Assembly: GCF_002250705.1 (NCBI RefSeq)
Contig: NZ_NMVP01000001.1
Location: 682,001-746,000, forward strand
Origin: Enemella evansiae
Lineage (GTDB): Bacteria; Actinomycetota; Actinomycetes; Propionibacteriales; Propionibacteriaceae
Length of the DNA stretch: 64,000 nt
Reading direction: 5' to 3'
This document shows positions 48,718-57,437 of this stretch, piece by piece; the stretch's first letter is position 1, and each line of letters starts with the position of its first letter. The notes beneath the pieces are model-generated. The model saw only the letters and a list, made by a program, of their open reading frames with translations. It was not told where the DNA came from and searched no databases. The position numbers and the translations under genes are program-made.

Positions 48718-48845
48718 CAATCCCGGCAGAGCGAAGCGGCGCCGGGATTGCGTGTCGAGATGAACCCGTTCCTCTCGACACGGCCGCAAGCGGCCTGCTC
48801 GAGGAACGTTGCAGAGACGGCCGCAGGCGGCCTATTCGAGGAACG
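48706..48845. repeat. composite palindromic element overlapping the epimerase stop
   Basis: Long unit 48706-48765 (arms CAATCCCGGC and GCCGGGATTG); two short units 48772-48808 and 48812-48845 with stems GGCCGC/GCGGCC around AA or AG. The epimerase stop TAG is inside the long unit's CATCGAGTAG. Confidence 0.85.
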
Positions 48846-48854
48846 CGCAGGGTG

Positions 48855-50195
48855 TCAGCTCCAGCGCGGGTGGGAGAGCCAGTCGATGGCGGCCATCGCG
48901 GACCAGGACTGCTGCGGGCTGCCCAGGGTCTCCCCGGTGCGGGGTTCGTAGTATTCGCCGAAGGTGAGGTCGCGGAGCTGGTCGAGGCCGGCGGCCCGCC
49001 AGCGCAGCGCGTCCTCGCGGTGCCCGGAGCGCAGCGCGGTCCAGGAGAACAGCCAGTTCATCACCGGCCACACCGGGCCGCGCCAGTACTCCCGCGGTTT
49101 CAGCTCGGGCGAATCGAGGCTGACCGTCGGCGGCAGCCAGAACGCCATCTCCGGATGCCCGCACCAGCGTTCCCCGCGCAGCAGGTCGCGCTGCCGGACG
49201 GTCGCCGGGTCGTCCCCGCCCATGAGCACCGCGGCGAAGCCGCCCATCGTCTCGGTGTCCAGCCAGCGGTTGGCGCGGATGTCGAAGTCGCGGCACAAGC
49301 CGGTGTCGGGGTCGATGGTGGCCAGTACGCCGGCTCGGGTGCGTTCGGCGCGGGCGCGTTCCACCTCGGCCACCTCGGGGTGCCCGAGATCGGTGGCGAT
49401 CCGGGCCAGCGATTCGGCGGCCAGCACCAGGATCGCGGAGAGGAAGACGTCAGTGACCCGGAAGTCCAGCACCTCCTTGACCCGGGTGTCGTCGAATCGG
49501 ACGCTCTTCATCTGCTCGATCAGGGTGATGTAGCGCTGGTATTCGTCGTCGGTGGGCCGCTCGGCGGCCGCCGCGTGGTTCAGGTCGAGGCGTTCGAACT
49601 CGAGGCGCCTGGAGGTGTCCACCGCGGCGTACACCTCATCCCAGCGGGGCGAGTTGTCCATCCCGGATTCCCAACCGTGGTGGATCTCGACGACGTCGTC
49701 ATAACCGCGGGCGGTGGACAACCACTCGTGCCAACGGGCCAGTCTGGGCAGCGCCTCGGCGGCGAACTCCTCGGCGATCCGCCGGTTCGCCCCGCCGGCC
49801 CGGCGGGCCTGATCCAGCACCAGGTCCAGGGCGATGGCGTGCACCGGCGGCTGGCAGATTCCGGAGCTGCGTACGCCCGGTGGCAGCCCGACCGCGTTGG
49901 CGGTCCCCCAGTCGTCGAAGTCGGGGAAGTAGCCGGGCTGGTCGGAGAAGATGATGTGCGGCAGCATCCCGGTGGTCCACTGTCCGGCGAGCACGGTGCC
50001 CAACTCGGCCAGGGCGCGCGGCACCGACAGCTGCGCCAGGCCGATGGCGACGAAGGCCGCGTCCCAGGACCACTGGTGCGGATAGAGGCTCGGCCCGGCC
50101 TTGATCATGGAGCCCAGGTCGTTGTCCCGCAGCACGGCGGAAGCGGTCTCCAGCAGCTCGGTGTCGCTGGTCAGGCGGGCCGGGGCAGAGCTCAC
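48855..50195 (-). CDS. GH63 glucosylglycerate hydrolase-like enzyme
   Basis: Closely follows the pattern of mycobacterial glucosylglycerate hydrolase (GgH): YPHQWSWDAAFVAIGLA near 38, GMLPHIIF, QPPVHAIALD, HHGWESGMDNSPRWD, REYWRGPVWPVMNWLFSW and GEYYEP. D180 and E417 align with the reported acid Asp182 and base Glu419. It would split glucosylglycerate or mannosylglycerate to the sugar and glycerate. The GTG start overlaps the ugpC-like stop, so it is the last gene of an ABC import operon, a strong hint to the imported substrate. Confidence 0.85.
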   Translation of the reverse strand: MSSAPARLTSDTELLETASAVLRDNDLGSMIKAGPSLYPHQWSWDAAFVAIGLAQLSVPRALAELGTVLAGQWTTGMLPHIIFSDQPGYFPDFDDWGTANAVGLPPGVRSSGICQPPVHAIALDLVLDQARRAGGANRRIAEEFAAEALPRLARWHEWLSTARGYDDVVEIHHGWESGMDNSPRWDEVYAAVDTSRRLEFERLDLNHAAAAERPTDDEYQRYITLIEQMKSVRFDDTRVKEVLDFRVTDVFLSAILVLAAESLARIATDLGHPEVAEVERARAERTRAGVLATIDPDTGLCRDFDIRANRWLDTETMGGFAAVLMGGDDPATVRQRDLLRGERWCGHPEMAFWLPPTVSLDSPELKPREYWRGPVWPVMNWLFSWTALRSGHREDALRWRAAGLDQLRDLTFGEYYEPRTGETLGSPQQSWSAMAAIDWLSHPRWS

Positions 50196-51334
50196 GAGGC
50201 CGCTCCCTGGGTCACGGTGCGGGTGCCGCCGGCCCCGCTGAGGTCCCAGCCCATCCCGGATTCGGGATCGTAGAGCCGGATGGCCTCGGGGGCGAGCGCG
50301 AGGGCGACCTGCTCCCCCGCCTGTACGCGCACGGTCGGTTCGGTCTGCACCTTGATCGTCGCGGGCGCGGCGTCACCGCCGGCACCACTGGCCACCTCGA
50401 CGGTGAGCAGATTGTGCGAGCCGAGGGGTTCGGCCACCAGCACCGTCCCGGCCAGCGCACCCGGTGTGCCGGGTTCGGTGATCCGGATCGCCTCCGCACG
50501 GACACCGAGCCGGACCGGGCCGCTCAGTCCGCTGCCGGCGGGCAGTTGCAGGCCGTGCTCGCCGATCTGCACCGACTGCCCGTCCCGGGTGACCTGGCCG
50601 TCCAGGAAGTTCATCGGCGGCGAACCGATGAAGCCGCCGACGAAGGTGTCGGCCGGGTGGTCGTAGATGTTCAGCGGGGTGTCCAACTGGACGATCCTGC
50701 CCTTGCGCATCACCGCCACCTTGTCACCGAGCGAGAGCGCCTCGGACTGGTCGTGGGTGACGTAGACGGTGGTGGTGCCGAGCTCGTCGACGATCCGCTT
50801 CAGCTCGGCCCGGAATTCCAACCGCAGCAGGGCATCCAGGTTCGACAGCGGCTCGTCCATCAGCAGCACATCGGCGTCCACCACGATCGCGCGGGCCACG
50901 GCCACCCGCTGCCGCTGGCCACCGGAGAGCTGGGCGGGGAATCGGTCCAGATAGGGCGTGAGCTGCAACAGATCCGCCGCCCAGGCGACCTTCTTCTCGA
51001 TCTCATCCTTCGGCATCTTCTGCTGGACAAGGCCGAAGGCGATGTTGTGCCGCACCCGGCGGTGCGGGAACACCGCATAGGACTGGAACACCATCGACAG
51101 GTTCCGCTTGTGCACCGGCATGTAGGTGACGTCCCGGCCACCGATCGCGATCGCACCCTCGGTGGGCAGTTCCAACCCCGCGATCATCCGCAGCAGCGTC
51201 GTCTTGCCGCAGCCCGAGGGACCGAGCAGCACCATGAAGTCGCCGTCGGTGATGTGCAACGAGACGTTGTCGGTGGCCCGCTCGGTCGAGCCGGGGTAGA
51301 CCTTGACCAGGTCCTCGATCTGGATGTCAGCCAT
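50192..51334 (-). CDS. ugpC: sugar ABC transporter ATP-binding protein (UgpC/MsmK type)
   Basis: CUT1-type importer ATPase of 380 residues. Walker A GPSGCGKT, Q-loop FQSYAVFPH, signature LSGGQRQRVA, Walker B VLLMDEPLSNLDA and the switch His in VTHDQ, then OB-fold TOBE regions (VRLGVRAEAIRI). ATG at 51334 with GGAGGATGAG just upstream; longer frames reach into the permease gene. Such ATPases may serve several importers. Confidence 0.93.
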   Translation of the reverse strand: MADIQIEDLVKVYPGSTERATDNVSLHITDGDFMVLLGPSGCGKTTLLRMIAGLELPTEGAIAIGGRDVTYMPVHKRNLSMVFQSYAVFPHRRVRHNIAFGLVQQKMPKDEIEKKVAWAADLLQLTPYLDRFPAQLSGGQRQRVAVARAIVVDADVLLMDEPLSNLDALLRLEFRAELKRIVDELGTTTVYVTHDQSEALSLGDKVAVMRKGRIVQLDTPLNIYDHPADTFVGGFIGSPPMNFLDGQVTRDGQSVQIGEHGLQLPAGSGLSGPVRLGVRAEAIRITEPGTPGALAGTVLVAEPLGSHNLLTVEVASGAGGDAAPATIKVQTEPTVRVQAGEQVALALAPEAIRLYDPESGMGWDLSGAGGTRTVTQGAAS

Positions 51335-51366
51335 CTCATCCTCCGTGTTTCGGGTACGCCTCCGCG

Positions 51367-52257
51367 TCAGCGGATGGTCGTGCCCCACATGTTGAGCAGG
51401 TACTTGCGCATGATCGCGATGAAGATCAGCGCGGGAATGACCAGGAACAGGCCGCCGGCGAAGCGGAACGCCAGCGGCGAATCCGACAGCGAGCTCAGCA
51501 CCTGGGCCGGCAGCGTGCGCTGGGTGAAGGTCAGGATGGTGGCACCGAGGACCTCGTTCCAGGAGCCGACGAAGGTGAAGATCGACGCCGCCGCCATGCC
51601 CGGCAGGGCCAGCGGCAGCACCACCTTCAGGAACGCCTTCACCGGGCTGCAACCGAAGATCCGGGCCGCCTCCTCCGCGTCCACCGGCACCGCCAGGAAG
51701 ACGCTGGAGGTGATCAGGATGGTGGTCGGCAAGGACAGCGCCGAGTGCAGCAGGATCACCGCGAGCGGGGTGTCGTAGATGCCGACGGTGAGGAACAGCT
51801 GGGCCAGCGGCACCGAGAGCACCACGATCGGCAGTGCCCGGGTGAACAGCAGGAACAACTGGTAGGGATCCTTGCCACGGAAGGCGAAGCGGGCGATGGC
51901 GTACCCCGCCGGAGCACCGACCACCGAGGAGAGGATGAGCGTACCGATGCCGACGTAGAGCGAGTTGATCAACCCGCCGATGATGCCCGAGGAGGCCAGG
52001 AAGGTGCTCATCGTCTCGGTCGAGAAATACTTCGGCCAGAGCGCCTGCGGGAAGGTGTTCAGCCCTTCCCGGGAGCTGAACGCGGCCACCGCGATCAGAT
52101 AGATCGGCACGAACATGAACAGCGACACCGCGATGCAGGCGACCTGCAGCCAGGCCCGGCGCCGCTTCAGTGCCTGCAACGGCTTCTTGTCGACCTGGAT
52201 CCGCCCGGCGCCACCACCGGCGGCGGGATTCGGTGCCTGTGACTGGGTCGTGCTCAT
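51367..52257 (-). CDS. sugar ABC transporter permease (MalG/CUT1 type)
   Basis: 296 residues, six helices, with the EAA loop EEAARIFGCSPVKAFLKVVLP that contacts the ATPase. N-terminal cytoplasmic tail (STTQSQAPNPAAGGGAGR). The ATG overlaps the stop of the first permease gene (ATGA). Second transmembrane subunit of the importer. Confidence 0.93.
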   Translation of the reverse strand: MSTTQSQAPNPAAGGGAGRIQVDKKPLQALKRRRAWLQVACIAVSLFMFVPIYLIAVAAFSSREGLNTFPQALWPKYFSTETMSTFLASSGIIGGLINSLYVGIGTLILSSVVGAPAGYAIARFAFRGKDPYQLFLLFTRALPIVVLSVPLAQLFLTVGIYDTPLAVILLHSALSLPTTILITSSVFLAVPVDAEEAARIFGCSPVKAFLKVVLPLALPGMAAASIFTFVGSWNEVLGATILTFTQRTLPAQVLSSLSDSPLAFRFAGGLFLVIPALIFIAIMRKYLLNMWGTTIR

Positions 52258-53162
52258 CGGGTCACCTCCCGGGACTGGTCCCGCAGCGCACGCAGATAGA
52301 TGACCGCGGTGAGCATCGAGATCGCCATGATCACCAGGGCGTACGCCGAGGCCACATTGGGATTCTGCAGGCTGGCGTACCAGCGATAGGTCTCCCCCAC
52401 CAGCAGCGGGAAACTCTCCCCGGTGAGCGCCTGGGCGACCGCGAAGGTCTGGAAGGCCAGGATCGTCCGCAGGATCAGCGCCACCTGCAGCGAGGGGCGC
52501 AGCAGCGGCAGGGTGACCTGCCGGAGCCGGGTGAAGTAGCCCGCCCCGAAGACCGCGGCCGCCTCGTCGTAATCCTTCGGAATCCCTTGCATACCGGAGA
52601 CGACGATCACCAGCACCAGCGAGGTGGCCCGCCATATCTCGGCCAGCACGACCGCCAGGAACATCGTCGAGGTGCTCTGGTAGTTAAGCCAGGACACCGT
52701 CGGCAACCCGAGGTTGGTGAGCACCGAGTTGAGGTAGCCACGATCGGCGAAGATCGACAGCCAGACCAGACCGGCGGCCAGATCGGAGACCGCCAGCGGC
52801 ACCGCCCAGAGATAGAAATAGAAGCCGCTGAACTTCGGGCGGGCCTGCAGCAGCAGCGCCATCGTCAGGGCGAACACGAACTGCAGCGGGATCACCACAA
52901 CGATCAGCAGCAGCGTGTTGCGCACCGCGGGCCAGAACTTGGCGTCGCTGACCATCCGCTGCCAGTGGTCCATGGTGAACCCGTCGGAGCCGGTGAAGGC
53001 GGCGACGATGCCCATCACCATGGGATAGGCGAAGAGCAGCAGCATGTAGAGCACCGACGGCAGGATCAACAACCAGGCCGAGGTGCTGCGCGAACGGGGC
53101 CGTCCGCCGCGACGCGGTGCTGCTGGTTGCGTCGATCGGCTGACGGTTGCGGTCGAGGCCAT
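52254..53162 (-). CDS. sugar ABC transporter permease (MalF/CUT1 type)
   Basis: 302 residues with a basic Ser/Pro-rich N-terminus (RRGGRPRSRSTSAW) and six helices. The EAA loop is DYDEAAAVFGAGYFTRLRQV. Its ATG overlaps the stop of the solute-binding gene (TGATG). It forms the importer channel with the MalG-type subunit. Confidence 0.93.
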   Translation of the reverse strand: MASTATVSRSTQPAAPRRGGRPRSRSTSAWLLILPSVLYMLLLFAYPMVMGIVAAFTGSDGFTMDHWQRMVSDAKFWPAVRNTLLLIVVVIPLQFVFALTMALLLQARPKFSGFYFYLWAVPLAVSDLAAGLVWLSIFADRGYLNSVLTNLGLPTVSWLNYQSTSTMFLAVVLAEIWRATSLVLVIVVSGMQGIPKDYDEAAAVFGAGYFTRLRQVTLPLLRPSLQVALILRTILAFQTFAVAQALTGESFPLLVGETYRWYASLQNPNVASAYALVIMAISMLTAVIYLRALRDQSREVTR

Positions 53163-54508
53163 CAGCCCACCTTGCAGGGCTGACCGTTGCTGCTCGGATC
53201 GGGCGCCCAGCAGGGCACCTTGACCTCATCGAGGATCTTCTGGATCACGTTGGCCTGGTTCGCGATCACCTCGGGGATCGGCTTGTTCTGCAGGCAGATC
53301 TGGGTGAACGTGTCCTTGAAGGCCTGACCGAGCTCGGCGTCCTTGGCGCCGACACCGACCGGGGGCAGCGCGACGATCGCCTTGGGGTTGTTCTGCTGCG
53401 CGGTCACCGCGGCGGATTCGAGCTTGACCGCCGGCGGCAGGTCGGCGGGCGGATCTCCCTTGATGACGGGGAAGAACGCGTTCTCCTTCAGGGTCGCGTT
53501 CTGGACATCGGCCTTGAGCAACGACTCGATGGTCTTGTTGGCCTTGGTGCGGTCGCCACCCTTGGGGATGGCCAGGCCGGCCACGATCAGCATGTAGCCG
53601 AGACCCTTGGGCCCGGTCGGTGCGGGCACCATCACCCAGTCCTCCGGCTTGGCCTTGGGTGCGCCGACGAGCCGCGCGACGTGGTCCCAGGCGACCAGCA
53701 CCTCACCGCTGGCCAGCGGGTCCTGCATGTTGTCGTAGTTGGTGGAGGCCGGGTTCATCGCCGCCCAGAGTTCCTTCATGTACGACCATGCCTGCTGGGC
53801 ATCCGGGCCGGCGAAGGTGGTGATCTGGCCACCGGTGAAGCTGGGCAGCAGGTAACCCTGGAAGAAGCGGTGGTAGAGGCCCTTCGGCCCGCAGGGCAGC
53901 CCGAACACGCCCTTGCCACCGTTCGCGGCCTGGGCCGCCTTCGCCCACGCCAGGAACTGGTCGTAGGTCAGGTTGTTGACATCGGCGCCGGCCGGCAGCC
54001 ACTGCAGCGCCTTCTTGTTCACCGCGACCACATAGGTGGCCTGCATCCAGGGGATGAACTTCTGGGTGGACCCGTTCAGCTTGCCGAGCTGGATCAGGTC
54101 CTCGGGTACGCCGGCAGCGGTCGCGGCGCCGGTCAGGTCGCTGACGTCCTCCAACTGGTCGGCGACCGGCGCGAGGTCGCCGTAGAGCCCGCCCACCAGG
54201 TCGAAGGCGACCTTGTTGGCCTGCACCTGGGTCTTGATCTGGGTCAGGAACTCGCTGGTCGACGGGGCGACGTTGTAGCTCACCGGCGGGTCGGTCAGGA
54301 ACTGTTTGACGATCGCCTCGTAGCGCTGCTTCTCCTCGACCTGGCTGAACTGGGTGCCGTAGAACTGCATCGAACCGGCACCACCGCCACCGCCGGTGGT
54401 CGAGGCGCCGGCACAGCCGGCGAGCGCGCCCGCGAACGGGATGGTGGCGGCCGCGCCGAGGCCGAGGCCGAGAACGCGCCGACGGGAAAGACTGGCGGGA
54501 TTCGACAT
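53162..54508 (-). CDS. ABC sugar-binding lipoprotein (family 1, Tat-type signal)
   Basis: 448 residues. The N-terminus SRRRVLGLGLGAAATIP is a twin-arginine-like signal that ends in a lipobox (LAGC, Cys32), so the protein folds before export and is anchored outside. The mature part fits extracellular solute-binding family 1 (CUT1). A Ser/Gly-rich linker follows the Cys. First gene of the importer operon; ATG with GGAG seven bases upstream. Given the operon's hydrolase, the ligand may be glucosylglycerate or a similar glycoside; inference only. Confidence 0.9.
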   Translation of the reverse strand: MSNPASLSRRRVLGLGLGAAATIPFAGALAGCAGASTTGGGGGAGSMQFYGTQFSQVEEKQRYEAIVKQFLTDPPVSYNVAPSTSEFLTQIKTQVQANKVAFDLVGGLYGDLAPVADQLEDVSDLTGAATAAGVPEDLIQLGKLNGSTQKFIPWMQATYVVAVNKKALQWLPAGADVNNLTYDQFLAWAKAAQAANGGKGVFGLPCGPKGLYHRFFQGYLLPSFTGGQITTFAGPDAQQAWSYMKELWAAMNPASTNYDNMQDPLASGEVLVAWDHVARLVGAPKAKPEDWVMVPAPTGPKGLGYMLIVAGLAIPKGGDRTKANKTIESLLKADVQNATLKENAFFPVIKGDPPADLPPAVKLESAAVTAQQNNPKAIVALPPVGVGAKDAELGQAFKDTFTQICLQNKPIPEVIANQANVIQKILDEVKVPCWAPDPSSNGQPCKVG

Positions 54509-54558
54509 CTTTGTCTCCTGACGTAGTTGGTGCCCCTGCAACTTCTGTCTTGCGCTGA

Positions 54559-54588
54559 AACATAAGCAGGTGGAGGATGGATCGTCAA
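54559..54588 (-). promoter_or_regulatory. promoter of the ABC importer/hydrolase operon
   Basis: TTGACG (54588-54583) and TATGTT (54564-54559), spaced 18 bp, on the minus strand. The start point would be near 54552, giving a leader of about 44 nt with GGAG before the ATG. Confidence 0.65.
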
Positions 54589-54589
54589 T

Positions 54590-54660
54590 CCCCGTGGCCT
54601 GCGTGTGCACGATCGTTACCCACGGGGGAGACTGTCCAACGACCGAGTTCGCACTCGGTC
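54590..54660. promoter_or_regulatory. candidate ROK operators in the divergent region
   Basis: Two inverted repeats. CCCCGTGG (54590-54597) with CCACGGGG (54620-54627) abuts the importer's -35 box. GACCGAGT-TCGC-ACTCGGTC (54641-54660) is a perfect 8-bp stem 20 bases ahead of the ROK GTG. Either or both may bind the ROK regulator and control both directions. Confidence 0.6.
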
Positions 54661-54679
54661 GGGCCGAGGGAGGTTGCCG

Positions 54680-55840
54680 GTGGGCGAACGAGGGATCGAG
54701 CCGCGCGGCGCGGCGAGTTGTGGCGCGCTGCTGCAGGAGATCCGCGAGGCCGACGGCATCACCCGCCAGGATCTGCTGCAGGTCACCGGGATGTCGCGGT
54801 CCACGCTGTATCAGCGGCTGGACCTGTTGGAGCGTGCCGGATTGATCCACGAGGCCGGCCAGGAGTCGTCGTCGGGCGGGCGGCCGCCGAAGCTGGTGCG
54901 GTTCGACGACCGGGATCGGTTGGTGCTCACCCTCGACGTCGGCCAGACCCGGGCGACGGTCTCGGTGTGCCGGTTGGACGGGACCGTGCTCGCCGGCACG
55001 GAGGTGACACTCGAGCATCCCGGCCCGGCCGAGTTGCTGGCCCGGTTGTCCTCGGTCGCCGATCCCCTGCTCGCCGAACAGAGTGGGCGGCTGATCGGCG
55101 TCGGGCTGGGCATTCCGGCGCCGGTGCAGGCACCGGGGGATGTGCGCTGGCCGACGGTGGCGATGCCCGATGCGGGCTATCCCCTGGTCGATGATCTGGT
55201 GCGACGCTTCAAGGTGCCGACCTGTGTCGAGAACGACGCCCGGGTGCTGACCCTCGGCGAGTACGCCGCGGCGGGCGGTCGCGACGGGATCTTCCTCGGC
55301 ATCAAGTACGCCTCCGGCCTGGGGGCCGGGGTGGTCACCCACGGCCAGATGCTGCGCGGTTCGATCGGCGCGACCGGGGACATCGGACACCTGCGGCTCT
55401 CCGACGGCGGGCCGCTGTGCACCTGCGGGAACCACGGCTGCCTGGCGGCGTACACCTCCGGGAATGCCTTGTTGCGCGACCTTTCCGGCCGGGTGGACAC
55501 GCTGACCGATGCGATCGAGTTGCTCGATGCCGGGGATGCCGAGGTCACCGAGTGGTTCGACACCGCGATCCGCACCTTCGGGCACACGCTGGCCGGGTTG
55601 GTGCAGACGCTCAACCCCGACGAGGTCGTCTTCGGTGGCTACCTGGGGCGGCACCCATGGATCAGCGATCGGCTGGCCACCGCGATCCGCGACTTCACGC
55701 TGCACCGGGTGAACGAGAACACCGTGCTGCGCCCGGGCTCCCAGGGCGCGCTCGCCGGCACCCTCGGGTTGGTCTGGCTGGTGAACAAGACCGTGTACGC
55801 CCCCGAGCGCGTCAACGAACTGATCGCCGACCTCCCCTGA
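54680..55840 (+). CDS. ROK-family transcriptional regulator
   Basis: 386 residues. N-terminal winged helix (TRQDLLQVTGMSRSTLYQRL), then a ROK sugar-kinase-like domain: LTLDVGQTRATVSV nucleotide loop, ENDARV, GDIGHLRL and the zinc site C-X-C-X4-C in CTCGNHGCL. Start placed at the GTG 54680 because GGGAGG lies six bases upstream. Divergent from the sugar ABC operon; ROK regulators typically repress adjacent sugar-uptake genes and let go when the sugar binds. The effector is unknown. Confidence 0.92.
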   Translation: MGERGIEPRGAASCGALLQEIREADGITRQDLLQVTGMSRSTLYQRLDLLERAGLIHEAGQESSSGGRPPKLVRFDDRDRLVLTLDVGQTRATVSVCRLDGTVLAGTEVTLEHPGPAELLARLSSVADPLLAEQSGRLIGVGLGIPAPVQAPGDVRWPTVAMPDAGYPLVDDLVRRFKVPTCVENDARVLTLGEYAAAGGRDGIFLGIKYASGLGAGVVTHGQMLRGSIGATGDIGHLRLSDGGPLCTCGNHGCLAAYTSGNALLRDLSGRVDTLTDAIELLDAGDAEVTEWFDTAIRTFGHTLAGLVQTLNPDEVVFGGYLGRHPWISDRLATAIRDFTLHRVNENTVLRPGSQGALAGTLGLVWLVNKTVYAPERVNELIADLP

Positions 55841-55844
55841 CCAC

Positions 55845-55906
55845 GTTCATCGAGTAGCCAGCCATGCGCAGCACAGCGGAGCAATGGCTGGCGTGTCGAG
55901 ATGAAC
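55845..55906. repeat. long palindromic element after the ROK gene
   Basis: GTTCATCGAGTAG, arms CCAGCCAT and ATGGCTGG, centre GCGCAGCACAGCGGAGCA, end GTGTCGAGATGAAC. The outermost pair is GTTC/GAAC here but GCTC/GAGC in other copies, so the ends co-vary too. Confidence 0.85.
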
Positions 55907-55991
55907 CCACCCCTAAAAGTTGTCCACAGATTTCAGAATCTCTCTGCTGGACGGGAAATCCGGGCGAAAACTGTCAGACCCCCTCTGTTGA

Positions 55992-57374
55992 ATGGGGAGC
56001 ATGAACAGCACCGCAGCTGATCCGATCACCACCGCCGAAGCGGTCGACGATCTGCTGCGCCGACTCACCGCCATGGACACCCGCCCGCTCACCGACGAAC
56101 AACTTCTCCACCTCGGTGAGATCAGCGAACGCATCACCGCCCGCGCTCACGCCCTCGCCATGCGAACCCTGGCCGACATCGACACCTCCGGGGCCAGCCA
56201 ACACGTGCACGGAGTCCGCACGACGACCTGGCTGCGGGAACGCCACGCCTACGCCTCGAACCACACTGCCGGCATCCTGCGCGAGGCCATCCGCACGGTG
56301 AACGCACCGGTGGTCTGGCAGGGCCTCGCCGACGCCACCGTCTCACCCCGCCAGGCAACCGCCATCCTCGGTGCCATGAAGCACCTCCCGCCGGAACTCC
56401 CACCAGGCAGGGAAACCGAAGCGCAGCGGACCATGCTCGACCACGCCGATCGGCTCGACCCGGCCGAGCTCACCGTCGTCGGTCACCGCTTGATCGAGGT
56501 CATCGACGCCGAGCACGCCGACGCCCTCCTCGAGCACCGGTTGGAACTGGAAGAACGCACCGCTCGCCGCAACCGCGAACTCCACCTGCACCCCGACGGC
56601 ATGGGCTCCACAATCATCAAGGGCCGAGTCCCGATCGCCGAAGGCGAGAAGCTGGCCGCACTACTCGACTCACTGGTCGACACACACCGCAAAGACGAAC
56701 CACCATTGTGCGGGACCTACTGCACCGGTCCGTCCTGCGCGCTGTGTGGCGGCCGCCCATCGCGGGCGATGCGCCGCGCCGACGCACTCATGGAACTCGC
56801 CCAGGCCCACGCCGACGCGAACCACGCACCCGCCCGTGGCTCCGATCGCGCCCGGGTGAACGTCACCGTCGACCTCGACACCCTCCGCCGCGGCATCGAC
56901 TGCACCGACACCCCCACCGGACGCATGTCAGCCCAACAGCTACGCCTGCTCGCCTGTGACGCTGAAATCATCCCGATGGTCCTCAACTCCTTCGGCATCC
57001 CCCTGGATGTGGGGCAGCTCCACCGGTTCTTCGATGGCGAGCTCCGCGCCGCCCTCGTCACCCGCGACGGCGGCTGCATCTTCCCCGGTTGTGACCATCC
57101 CGCCCGCCGCTGCGACGCCCACCACATCCGACCCTGGTGGTGCGGCGGACCCACCAGCCTCGACAACGGCGTACTCCTCTGCCCCTACCACCACGCCCTG
57201 GTGGAACCCTCGCGTACCCAACTCCACAACGAGAACCGCTGGGAGGTCCGCCTCAACCCCGAAGACCACCTACCGGAGTTCCTGCCACCACGCGCACTTG
57301 ACCGGAACCGTCGACCCCGACGGCATCTGCGGCATCGCCTGCGGCAGCGTCCGATCGGCGATGACGACCATTGA
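55992..57374 (+). CDS. 13E12-repeat/DUF222 protein with HNH endonuclease domain
   Basis: 460 residues. DUF222 region in the first 300 residues, then an HNH nuclease domain (CIFPGCDHPARRCDAHHI, then GGPTSLDNGVLLCPYHH) with two CxxC-type zinc pairs. These proteins occur in many copies in actinobacteria and are suspected mobile or self-spreading genes. Start at ATG 55992 or 56001. A second cysteine cluster (CGTYCTGPSCALC near 240) may also bind metal. Confidence 0.9.
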   Translation: MGSMNSTAADPITTAEAVDDLLRRLTAMDTRPLTDEQLLHLGEISERITARAHALAMRTLADIDTSGASQHVHGVRTTTWLRERHAYASNHTAGILREAIRTVNAPVVWQGLADATVSPRQATAILGAMKHLPPELPPGRETEAQRTMLDHADRLDPAELTVVGHRLIEVIDAEHADALLEHRLELEERTARRNRELHLHPDGMGSTIIKGRVPIAEGEKLAALLDSLVDTHRKDEPPLCGTYCTGPSCALCGGRPSRAMRRADALMELAQAHADANHAPARGSDRARVNVTVDLDTLRRGIDCTDTPTGRMSAQQLRLLACDAEIIPMVLNSFGIPLDVGQLHRFFDGELRAALVTRDGGCIFPGCDHPARRCDAHHIRPWWCGGPTSLDNGVLLCPYHHALVEPSRTQLHNENRWEVRLNPEDHLPEFLPPRALDRNRRPRRHLRHRLRQRPIGDDDH

Positions 57375-57437
57375 CGAGTATCGATGGCCGGAAAGGTGGG
57401 TTATTCGACGTTGTGGTCATCATCCGGGTGGGCCAGC

